Assembly: GCA_947385085.1 (NCBI GenBank)
Contig: CANDJN010000058.1
Span: 1 to 7,814, forward strand
DNA from: an uncultured Erysipelotrichaceae bacterium
GTDB lineage: Bacteria > Bacillota_I > Bacilli_A > Erysipelotrichales > Erysipelotrichaceae
Length of the DNA stretch: 7,814 nt
Direction: 5' to 3'
Shown here: piece after piece, positions 1 to 4,866 of the stretch
How positions within the stretch are numbered: position 1 is the first letter of the stretch
How the letters are laid out: every line of letters begins with the position of its first letter
The notes under the pieces: generated by a model
Told to the model about the DNA's origin: nothing
The model's database searches: none
The model's input: the letters and a program-made list of their open reading frames with translations, nothing else
Position numbers and translations under genes: made by a program

Positions 1-47
1 TATCGGCTTTCATTCACTTTTTTTCTTTCATAAGTGTCAAAGATGGG

Positions 48-56
48 ATTATAACA
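48..56 (-). promoter_or_regulatory. Possible leftward extended -10 promoter
   Basis: Read on the minus strand, this is TGTTATAAT, a perfect extended -10 (TGn-TATAAT), the same nonamer that precedes mscL in this window. No good -35 is visible at 16 to 18 bases. Transcription would run left, off the edge, so the gene it would serve cannot be seen. A minus-strand ATG lies at 11-13 but no clear ribosome binding site precedes it. Confidence 0.35.
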
Positions 57-103
57 TATTTTTAATGGAGGGGATAGGGAGTCATAGAAATTGTGGGCGG
101 GTA

Positions 104-116
104 GTTGAAATTCAAC
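104..116. repeat. Small perfect palindrome GTTGAA-A-TTCAAC
   Basis: A 6-bp perfect inverted repeat around one central base lies in the spacer between the left-edge promoter candidate and the dehydrogenase gene. It is operator-like in size, but could be chance in A/T-rich DNA. No second copy was seen in the window. Confidence 0.25.
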
Positions 117-208
117 GTTTTATTAATCGATTTTATTGCTTGTTTATTTAAATTTGATTTACTGGCTGTCAGCTGTGGCATGCGGTAATACAAAATGCAG
201 AAAGACTG

Positions 209-238
209 TTGGAAAGCGTCAATTTTCGTTTGTATAAA
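209..238 (+). promoter_or_regulatory. Candidate promoter of the SDR gene
   Basis: TTGGAA (209-214) and TATAAA (233-238) are separated by 18 bases, giving 4/6 and 5/6 matches to the sigma-A consensus. They lie about 45 bases upstream of the start codon. A competing pair is TTGTAT (230-235) with TATAGT (253-258) at 17 bases. Neither is strong enough to be certain. Confidence 0.3.
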
Positions 239-284
239 GGGAAAAAGCATGATATAGTTAAGGCAGATTCAGGAGGTGTTATGA

Positions 285-1037
285 ATGGAACAGTGTTTTA
301 AGGATAAGGTAGTAATCGTAAGTGGTGGAACGCGTGGAATCGGCTTTGAAACGGTCAGAGAGTTTTTGCATAACGGCGCAAAGGTCGTGCTGTTAGGATC
401 TCGGCAAGGAAGCGTGGATAAGGCGATGACGCAGCTAAAAGAGGAGGGGTTAAGTGATCGTGTACTTGGCTTTTATCCTGATTTATCCAGTGAATCAGCG
501 ATTTCATCAATGCTCGCAGAAGTGAAACAAAAATTTGGCAGTGTGGATATTTTGGTAAACAATGCCGGGGTTTCCGATGCCAAACCGATTGGTGCGTATG
601 ATGATGAGCATTTTGCGGAAGTCATGAACATCAATGTGGATGCATTGTTTCGTTTGACGCGCTTATGTGTTCCGATGATGAAGGAAAGGGGCAAGGGTGT
701 CATTGTCAATACAAGCTCAATGGTATCAATCTATGCACAGGCATCAGGTTGTGCATATCCCACCAGTAAATTTGCGGTAAATGGATTAACGAAGGCACTT
801 GCCCGGGAATTGGGTAAGGAGGGAATCAGAGTCAATGCGGTCGCTCCGGGTATCATCGAAACGGATATGGTAAAGGCATTAGATCAAAAGATGATTCAGG
901 CGATGGCTTCTCGTGTACCATTACAGCGATTGGGTCAGCCGGAAGACATTGCCAAGGCCATTCTGTTTTTAGCCAGCGATGCCGCATCGTATATCAGCGG
1001 TGCTGTACTATCAGTTGATGGAGGCTTTGTCGGATAA
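285..1037 (+). CDS. Short-chain dehydrogenase/reductase, FabG-like
   Basis: This is a classical SDR of 250 residues, the usual length for the family. It is a cytosolic NAD(P)-dependent oxidoreductase acting on a carbonyl/alcohol pair. The Rossmann glycine motif is GGTRGIG at residues 14-20, NNAG is at 92-95, and a structural or catalytic Asn is at about 117. The triad is Ser145, Tyr158 and Lys162 (YPTSK), followed by the PG motif at 188-189 and a C-terminal SxDGG. The start at 285 is chosen because AGGAGG (271-276) sits 8 bases before it; the ATG at 281 is out of frame and stops after six codons. Sequence style resembles 3-oxoacyl-ACP reductase (FabG) or a sugar/steroid dehydrogenase. No fatty-acid synthesis genes adjoin it, so the substrate is unknown. 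It ends at a terminator shared with the convergent mscL. Confidence 0.93.
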   Translation: MEQCFKDKVVIVSGGTRGIGFETVREFLHNGAKVVLLGSRQGSVDKAMTQLKEEGLSDRVLGFYPDLSSESAISSMLAEVKQKFGSVDILVNNAGVSDAKPIGAYDDEHFAEVMNINVDALFRLTRLCVPMMKERGKGVIVNTSSMVSIYAQASGCAYPTSKFAVNGLTKALARELGKEGIRVNAVAPGIIETDMVKALDQKMIQAMASRVPLQRLGQPEDIAKAILFLASDAASYISGAVLSVDGGFVG

Positions 1038-1062
1038 AAAAAGGTCGCATTCAGCGACCTTT
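1035..1062. terminator. Bidirectional terminator between SDR gene and mscL
   Basis: AAGGTCGC (1041-1048), loop ATTCA and GCGACCTT (1054-1061) form a perfect 8-bp stem extended by A/T pairs. Read on the minus strand the stem is followed by a run of seven T, so it is a strong intrinsic terminator for mscL, only a few bases past its stop. In the plus direction the T tail is short, so it serves the SDR gene less well. The SDR stop codon overlaps its left flank. Confidence 0.85.
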
Positions 1063-1065
1063 CCG

Positions 1066-1527
1066 TTAGGCTTTCTCATTTAATATTGAAGTACAGTGAG
1101 GACAACGCGTTGCCATAGCAGGAACGGTTGATTTACAAAAGGGACATTCCTTTGTTTGACTTTCCGGTTTACTTTCCGGTTTCTTTCCTCGAGCAGCGAT
1201 GGCATTCATCGTTTTCACCATCATGAAGATAACAAACGCCATAATCAAGAAATTAATAACTTCGGTAAGAAAGGTGCCATAATTCAAGGTTGCGGCACCT
1301 GCCTGTTGGGCAGCTGCCAAGGTAGCGTATTCATTGCCGTCCAGTGCGATGAACCAGTCGGTAAAATTAATACCGCCGGTACATAAGGTCACAAGCGGCA
1401 TCATGACATCATTGACCAATGAGTTGATGATGCCTTGGAAGGCACCGCCGATGATGACGCCGACCGCAAGATCGAGCACGTTGCCGCGCATGATGAATAC
1501 TTTAAATTCTTGAATGATTTTTTTCAT
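1066..1527 (-). CDS. mscL: Large-conductance mechanosensitive channel MscL with zinc-ribbon tail
   Basis: MscL forms a homopentameric pore in the cytoplasmic membrane that opens under membrane tension and releases solutes during hypo-osmotic shock. The 153-residue product has the family N-terminus (EFKVFIMRGNVLDLAVGVIIG). TM1 is at about 17-45, a periplasmic-type loop at 50-83, and TM2 at about 86-107. The usual short cytoplasmic helix is replaced by a charged linker (114-126) and a zinc-ribbon-like element, CPFC (128-131) and CPHC (142-145). This makes it longer than the 136-residue E. coli protein. The start is fixed by GGAGG (1533-1537 on the minus strand) 5 bases upstream. It is monocistronic, with an extended -10 promoter upstream and a strong terminator downstream. 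Confidence 0.96.
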   Translation of the reverse strand: MKKIIQEFKVFIMRGNVLDLAVGVIIGGAFQGIINSLVNDVMMPLVTLCTGGINFTDWFIALDGNEYATLAAAQQAGAATLNYGTFLTEVINFLIMAFVIFMMVKTMNAIAARGKKPESKPESQTKECPFCKSTVPAMATRCPHCTSILNEKA

Positions 1528-1553
1528 AGCTTCCTCCGTGTTTATGTAGAATT

Positions 1554-1562
1554 ATTATAACA
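1554..1562 (-). promoter_or_regulatory. Extended -10 promoter of mscL
   Basis: The minus strand reads TGTTATAAT, a perfect extended -10, 27 bases before the mscL start codon. The expected -35 position has only a poor match (TTTAAT or similar), as is common for extended -10 promoters. Confidence 0.6.
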
Positions 1563-1583
1563 TAGTTTCTACGTCATTAAAGA

Positions 1584-1617
1584 CATGAACTATCAAAGGG
1601 TTCACATTTGGTTCATG
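1584..1617. repeat. Inverted repeat CATGAAC...GTTCATG
   Basis: CATGAAC (1584-1590) and GTTCATG (1611-1617) are perfect inverted copies 20 bases apart. An additional GGTTCA at 1599-1604 lies 11 bases, one helical turn, before the GGTTCA at 1610-1615. The cluster sits just upstream of the mscL promoter and could be a regulator site for either divergent unit. Its function is not shown. Confidence 0.3.
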
Positions 1618-1642
1618 CATTAAGCGGAGGTCTCATCGATAA

Positions 1643-1813
1643 AAAGATATATTATTTACAAATATTAGGAGAATGACCTTGACGGAATTGAATATTGACG
1701 ATACCCATTTTCAAGCAATGGCTGCCCATGCCAATGAGTGTAGAAGACTAACAGAGGCATATGTGCCCTTAAGTGATGATGATATCGCGGAAATCTACAA
1801 AGCCTGCTTATAA
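1643..1813 (+). pseudogene. C-terminal remnant of iron-containing alcohol dehydrogenase
   Basis: The frame is open from 1643 to the TAA at 1811-1813. It encodes about 56 residues resembling the extreme C-terminus of group III (iron-dependent) alcohol or butanol dehydrogenases. The part MTLTELNIDDTHFQAMAAHA matches the family pattern GMPTTLxELGIDxxHFxxMA, and the end AYVPLSDDDIAEIYKACL matches the pattern FxPLTxEDVxxIYxxCL. The catalytic and metal-binding portion (some 330 residues) is absent, and a stop closes the frame upstream at 1640-1642. An AGGAG at 1667-1671 lies before ATG 1673 (very close) and TTG 1679 (good spacing), so a 44 to 46 residue peptide could be translated. That may be coincidence. 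It lies 23 bases before the DUF362 gene. The family assignment rests on remembered pattern, not on a search. Confidence 0.55.
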
Positions 1814-1836
1814 AAAAATTAAAAAAAGGAGATCTT

Positions 1837-2706
1837 ATGAAAAAAGCTAAAGTATTTATGACAAAGACCATGACGCCTCAGGCAATGGTCACGATGTATG
1901 ATGCATTGAATGTTTCTTTACCCGGAAAGGTAGCGGTAAAGATTCATTCAGGCGAAGTAGGGAATCAGAATTTTATTCGGCCTGCTTTTATGAAACCGAT
2001 CATCGATCATGTGAACGGTACAATTGTGGAATGCAATACCGCCTATGAAGGTAAGCGTGATACCACCGAAGCACACAAGGAAACGATGAAGTTGCATGGC
2101 TGGTGTGATGTTGCGGATGTGGATATTATGGATGAGAACGGGGAGATTGCTTTGCCAATTGAACATGGCTTTCATTTACAGGAAAACTTTGTTGGAGCTA
2201 ATATAAGCAACTACGATTCTATGCTCGTATTATCGCATTTCAAGGGTCATCCTATGGGCGGCTATGGGGGCGCATTGAAGAACATTTCCATTGGTGTCGC
2301 ATCATCCCATGGCAAGGCACATATTCATGGAGTTGGTGATCCAAAGGAAATCTGGACGGCTGATCATGATAGTTTCTTGGAGTCCATGGCAGATGCCGCC
2401 TCCAGCATTGTGAATTATTATCATGATAAAATTGTTTATATCAACATTATGATGAACATGTCGGTGGACTGCGATTGTTGTGCTGTGGCAGAAGATCCCG
2501 CTATTGCGGATATTGGCATTCTAGCTTCACTGGATCCGGTAGCCTTAGATCAGGCTTGTCTTGATATGGTATATAAGTGTGATGACCCCAATAAAGATCA
2601 TTTGATTGAACGCATTGAATCTCGCAACGGCGTTCACACCATTGAGGCCGCATCACAGCTTCAGATCGGTAATCGTGAATACGATCTCATCATGGTGGAA
2701 GCTTAA
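1837..2706 (+). CDS. DUF362 domain protein (short form)
   Basis: The product is 289 residues and soluble, with no signal peptide. It matches the DUF362 family, often annotated as an uncharacterised Fe-S centre protein. Recognisable blocks are VAVKIHSGE (33-41), a HFKGHPMGGYGGALKN block (about 133-148), SSHGKAHIHG, the cysteine cluster DCDCC (211-215), DIGILASLDPVALDQAC, and a C-terminal HLIERIESRNG. Longer relatives carry a ferredoxin-like CxxCxxC insert. No such motif is visible here, so the DCDCC cysteines and nearby acidic residues are the only obvious metal ligand candidates. The biochemical role is unknown. AGGAG (1827-1831) 5 bases before ATG sets the start. It is probably a single unit with the upstream remnant, ending at the hairpin at 2711-2760. 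Confidence 0.85.
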   Translation: MKKAKVFMTKTMTPQAMVTMYDALNVSLPGKVAVKIHSGEVGNQNFIRPAFMKPIIDHVNGTIVECNTAYEGKRDTTEAHKETMKLHGWCDVADVDIMDENGEIALPIEHGFHLQENFVGANISNYDSMLVLSHFKGHPMGGYGGALKNISIGVASSHGKAHIHGVGDPKEIWTADHDSFLESMADAASSIVNYYHDKIVYINIMMNMSVDCDCCAVAEDPAIADIGILASLDPVALDQACLDMVYKCDDPNKDHLIERIESRNGVHTIEAASQLQIGNREYDLIMVEA

Positions 2707-2710
2707 CCTC

Positions 2711-2760
2711 AAGATTCATAGTCACAGATATGAAAAATGTCTATGATTATGATCTTTTTT
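2711..2760 (+). terminator. Long hairpin terminator after the DUF362 gene
   Basis: The arms are 2711-2731 and about 2737-2756. They pair as AAGAT/ATCTT at the base, then CATA/TATG, TCA/TGA and AGA/TCT, with a bulged T, a bulged T on the other arm, a C-A mismatch and some G-T wobbles. A T run (2755-2760) follows. The position, 5 bases after the stop codon, fits an intrinsic terminator. Confidence 0.75.
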
Positions 2761-2912
2761 GTATCTTTTAGCATCTAACATTGTAGATAAAAAGCAAATC
2801 TAGAATTAATATGTAAGTAAGTATTATCATTGTTATGTTCTATATTTCGCTTTAATATTTAACTTAAAATTAATATCCATAATTTAACAATTAAGAAATG
2901 AGTCAATAATGA

Positions 2913-2941
2913 TAGACAATCATGAATATCTTTGTTATACT
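2913..2941 (+). promoter_or_regulatory. Sigma-A promoter of the sigma-factor gene
   Basis: TAGACA (2913-2918) and TATACT (2936-2941) are each one base from consensus and lie exactly 17 bases apart. TG at 2933-2934 adds an extended -10 (TGnTATACT, read with a one-base shift). Transcription would start near 2948, about 26 bases before the ATG. This is one of the best promoters in the window and implies transcription by the housekeeping sigma factor. Confidence 0.75.
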
Positions 2942-2973
2942 AAAAATGCTACAAGGATGGAGGTAATTTAAGT

Positions 2974-3993
2974 ATGGACAAGTCCGTAATTCGCTATGTA
3001 AAAGAAATACAGGATGGAAATGATCAGGCATTCAATGATCTTTATCATTCCATTTATGACGATGTTTTTCGTATGGCTTGTTCAGTTCTTCACAATCAGG
3101 CGGATGCCAGTGATGTGACGCAGGAAGTTTTTATCTCCATTTATAAAAATATTCATCTATTAAAGGAAGTCGAGGCATTTCCCTTGTGGGTACAAAGAAT
3201 CGTATTTACGCGCTGTACCCGATTGTTTCGTAAACGCAAAGAGCCATTGATGAATGAAAATCAAGAACGCACGCTTGCTTATGAGACAGAAAAGGATAAG
3301 GATTTTTTGCCGAAGGAAAAATTTGATGATGAGCGTGAACAGGAACTCATGCGCCAAATGGTAAGCAAGTTGCAGCCGAAGCATCAGGATGTTATATCTT
3401 GTGTTTACTTTAAACAAATGAGTTTGAAGGAAGCGGCAGATTATTTACGTCGTCCCGAAGGAACGATAAAAAGTCAACTATTTGCGGCACGAAAAGAATT
3501 ATACGGGTATATCAAGGACTATGAGCGTAAGAATCAAAGGAAGATCAATTTCTACGATTGGGGAACACCAACGACCACTGGCTTTTATGCCTTGGCAAGA
3601 CTTAGGGAACAGTGGAATCTCATGAAACAAGGCGCGAAGTTTTGGCAGACCCTGATGATTTCCAGCAGTATGGCTATGACAATTGCCTGTGTCGGTGCAG
3701 GGGTAAATATTTATCGTATGAATGAAGCAGCACAAATAACAGCTCAGGATATGGATACACAGCCGCAACAACAGAAAAAATTTAATGAACAGATCGTATT
3801 GGGGAGAAGGATTGATACACCCCAAGATGCTTATTTTATGCTTGTGGATTGGGGTGGTTCTCCGGAATATGCCAAGTTAAAGGATAGGACAGAAATTGAT
3901 GAAATGCGTAAGCTCGTGAATACATTGGAAAAAGATCAAGGGATTTATTGGGCACGATTCCAGCGTGAAGGCTGGATGAGTGTATTTGAATGA
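2974..3993 (+). CDS. ECF-type sigma-70 factor with C-terminal membrane segment
   Basis: The product is 339 residues. The N-terminal half is an RNA polymerase sigma factor of the extracytoplasmic-function type. Region 2 lies at about 23-88, with DASDVTQEVFISIYKNI as region 2.2 and the basic RLFRKRK as the end of 2.4. An acidic linker follows at 95-125, and region 4 at about 125-180 has the helix-turn-helix MSLKEAADYLRRPEGTIKS. ECF factors usually stop near 160 to 200 residues. This one continues with a basic/aromatic linker (183-223), one hydrophobic segment (about 224-246) and a polar tail of about 93 residues (247-339). No anti-sigma gene follows, so the attached membrane part may tether or inhibit the factor itself; that is inference. 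GGAGG (2959-2963) lies 10 bases before the start. The target genes are unknown; its own promoter looks like a housekeeping one. Confidence 0.88.
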   Translation: MDKSVIRYVKEIQDGNDQAFNDLYHSIYDDVFRMACSVLHNQADASDVTQEVFISIYKNIHLLKEVEAFPLWVQRIVFTRCTRLFRKRKEPLMNENQERTLAYETEKDKDFLPKEKFDDEREQELMRQMVSKLQPKHQDVISCVYFKQMSLKEAADYLRRPEGTIKSQLFAARKELYGYIKDYERKNQRKINFYDWGTPTTTGFYALARLREQWNLMKQGAKFWQTLMISSSMAMTIACVGAGVNIYRMNEAAQITAQDMDTQPQQQKKFNEQIVLGRRIDTPQDAYFMLVDWGGSPEYAKLKDRTEIDEMRKLVNTLEKDQGIYWARFQREGWMSVFE

Positions 3994-4138
3994 TGAATGT
4001 AACAGCCGATGTCATCAGCGTAAAACGATCACAATGAATACTATAGATAAAATGATTGAAGTTTTTGACAGACAAACTAAATTTTAGAAAACATCGGATA
4101 GAAATAACGTTATGTGTTGTTACGAATTTTAAAAAGTC

Positions 4139-4167
4139 TTGATTTCTTTCGCTTAGTTGCATATAAT
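4139..4167 (+). promoter_or_regulatory. Promoter of the predicted small RNA
   Basis: TTGATT (4139-4144) and a perfect TATAAT (4162-4167) are separated by 17 bases, the optimal sigma-A spacing. The predicted start is near 4174. No open reading frame of useful size and no ribosome binding site follow before the terminator, which is why it is read as an RNA gene promoter. Confidence 0.7.
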
Positions 4168-4173
4168 AATAGC

Positions 4174-4242
4174 GGATGAGCTGAAGCATAGCGGTATGCT
4201 TACAAGCAGAAAAGGAAGATGTTACCAGCATCTTCCTTTTTT
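4174..4242 (+). ncRNA. Predicted small antisense RNA (type I antitoxin candidate)
   Basis: The predicted transcript is about 69 nt, from just after a near-consensus promoter to the end of a T6 run. It would fold into a 7-bp hairpin AAGCATA-GCGG-TATGCTT (4184-4201), then a short single strand and the terminator hairpin. It converges with the holin-like peptide gene on the opposite strand and shares its terminator. It is therefore fully complementary to the 3' end of that mRNA. The stretch GGTAT/GCTTAC (4193-4203) can also pair, with two G-U pairs and a 2-nt bulge, with the toxin start-codon region (4412-4424). The size and layout match RNA II of the Fst/par system. No ncRNA family was matched by search. 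Confidence 0.55.
4210..4242. terminator. Perfect 12-bp hairpin terminator, probably shared by both strands
   Basis: AAAAGGAAGATG (4210-4221) and CATCTTCCTTTT (4229-4240) pair perfectly around a 7-nt loop. On the plus strand a T6 run (4237-4242) makes it a strong intrinsic terminator. On the minus strand the tail is shorter (TTTT then CTGC), so termination is plausible but weaker. The minus-strand loop reads CTGGTAA, whose CUGG fits the YUNR U-turn pattern known from loops that start antisense RNA pairing. Confidence 0.85.
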
Positions 4243-4268
4243 GCGTATTCTTTCAGTGCATCATCATG

Positions 4269-4416
4269 TTATTTCTTCAATTCTCTGATTATCAGAAGTA
4301 TAACAACCAGTGTTAAAAATTCTGAATACATTGAATGAACTGAAACATAACGACAATCCTACTTGAATACGTTCTGCCATGTTAAACCTATCGGTGGTAT
4401 GGGTTTGAGGGGGCAT
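4269..4416 (-). pseudogene. Holin-like toxin peptide (Hol_Tox/TxpA-type), apparently frameshifted
   Basis: A perfect AGGAGG (4424-4429) lies 7 bases before an ATG at 4416. This frame encodes MPPQTHTTDRFN, then MAERIQVGLSLC and on to FNVFRIF, and then loses its hydrophobic character; it stops after 50 codons at 4264. The next frame supplies a continuation, FLTLVVILLIIRELKK, ending at the TAA at 4269-4271. Removing one base in the T5 run (4315-4319) would join the two into a peptide of about 48 residues (36 from the inner Met). It would have one membrane helix and a basic end, typical of holin-like type I toxins that damage the cytoplasmic membrane. As written the gene is broken unless slippage or a sequencing error is involved. 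It has its own promoter, a 5' hairpin and a convergent small RNA. Confidence 0.5.
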
Positions 4417-4428
4417 AAGCCTACCTCC

Positions 4429-4443
4429 TGCCACGTTGTGGCA
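4429..4443 (-). other. 5' hairpin of the toxin mRNA
   Basis: TGCCAC-GTT-GTGGCA is a perfect 6-bp stem with a 3-base loop. It would form at the very 5' end of the minus-strand transcript and abut the AGGAGG. A 5' stem-loop that stabilises the mRNA and limits ribosome access is a known trait of Fst/TxpA-like toxin messages. It could alternatively be an operator overlapping the transcription start. Confidence 0.5.
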
Positions 4444-4448
4444 TAATC

Positions 4449-4476
4449 ATTATATCAGAATAATTCCTGGTGTGAA
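4449..4476 (-). promoter_or_regulatory. Promoter of the holin-like toxin gene
   Basis: On the minus strand TTCACA (4471-4476, 5/6 match) and a perfect TATAAT (4449-4454) are separated by 16 bases. The predicted start is near 4442, giving a message of about 235 nt that ends at the shared hairpin. Confidence 0.65.
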
Positions 4477-4739
4477 GCAGTCTTTTTTTTATGCTTTCTA
4501 ACAGCGTTGCTTTTATGCCATTTTTAATTTTCCAATAATCTATTTTAATAATAAAAATTCACACTATAGTATTGTTTACATGTTCGTTTTAATTCGATAA
4601 AGTAACATTATAGAATGGAAATTTCATAATTACCACAATTTACATGTGCTATTTTATTATAGATTATGTTATATTGTAGCTTATGTCAATATAATATGTC
4701 TATTTATAAAATAATCTATTCAATTATTCGTTTCAAAAT

Positions 4740-4760
4740 ACAATAATTGTAAATTATTGT
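4740..4760. repeat. Perfect A/T-rich palindrome upstream of the surface-protein gene
   Basis: The core CAATAATT-GTA-AATTATTG, extended by one A/T pair, gives a 9-bp perfect inverted repeat around three central bases. It lies about 107 bases before the start codon and overlaps a weak promoter candidate (TTGTAA at 4747-4752 with A/T-rich -10-like bases near 4769). It could be a regulator site. Palindromes are easier to get by chance in DNA this A/T-rich, so the call is modest. Confidence 0.4.
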
Positions 4761-4849
4761 TGCAAAATAATAATCTTTAAAAAAAAGTGAAGAAATTTAG
4801 AACCGATTTTTTAATGGGCGGTACTATTGTACAGATATAAGTGTGTAAC

Positions 4850-4857
4850 AGGAAGGG
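4850..4857 (+). promoter_or_regulatory. Ribosome binding site that decides the surface-protein start
   Basis: AGGAAGGG ends directly against an in-frame ATG at 4858, which leaves no spacer. It lies 9 bases before the ATG at 4867, which is normal spacing. The start at 4867 is therefore preferred; the alternative would add only three residues. Confidence 0.6.
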
Positions 4858-4866
4858 ATGCGAGTT

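Larger units (their letters stand above)
3994..4866. other. Spacer without a large gene; holds a type I toxin-antitoxin-like locus and an A/T-rich leader
   Basis: Three parts can be told apart. Bases 3994-4138 show nothing convincing. Bases 4139-4476 carry convergent promoters, a predicted small RNA, a shared terminator and a short holin-like peptide gene. Bases 4477-4849 are a strongly A/T-rich leader (4501-4800 is about 20% G+C by hand count) with a palindrome at 4740-4760. No tRNA, rRNA, CRISPR or insertion sequence was recognised. Confidence 0.6.

Noticed and set aside
62..250. Minus-strand open frame of 62 codons before the SDR gene
   Set aside because: No ribosome binding site, no recognisable domain, and it overlaps the promoter region of the rightward gene.
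281..301. ATG four bases upstream of the SDR start
   Set aside because: It is in another frame, stops after six codons, and is too close to AGGAGG. It is probably incidental, although initiation there could compete weakly.
4065..4093. TTGACA after the sigma-factor gene as a promoter
   Set aside because: A perfect -35 hexamer, but no acceptable -10 at 15 to 19 bases (AAAACA at 17).
3836..4231. Minus-strand open frame of 131 codons across the sigma-factor end
   Set aside because: It lies opposite the sigma gene and the small-RNA promoter, has low-complexity composition, no start signal and no known domain.
4174..4242. A riboswitch or attenuator controlling a downstream gene
   Set aside because: No co-directional gene follows for more than 600 bases, and no known aptamer motif was recognised. 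The convergent toxin gene explains it better.
4269..4331. The 20-residue frame MYSEFLTLVVILLIIRELKK as a complete toxin gene
   Set aside because: No ribosome binding site precedes its ATG. It fits better as the second half of the longer frameshifted peptide gene.
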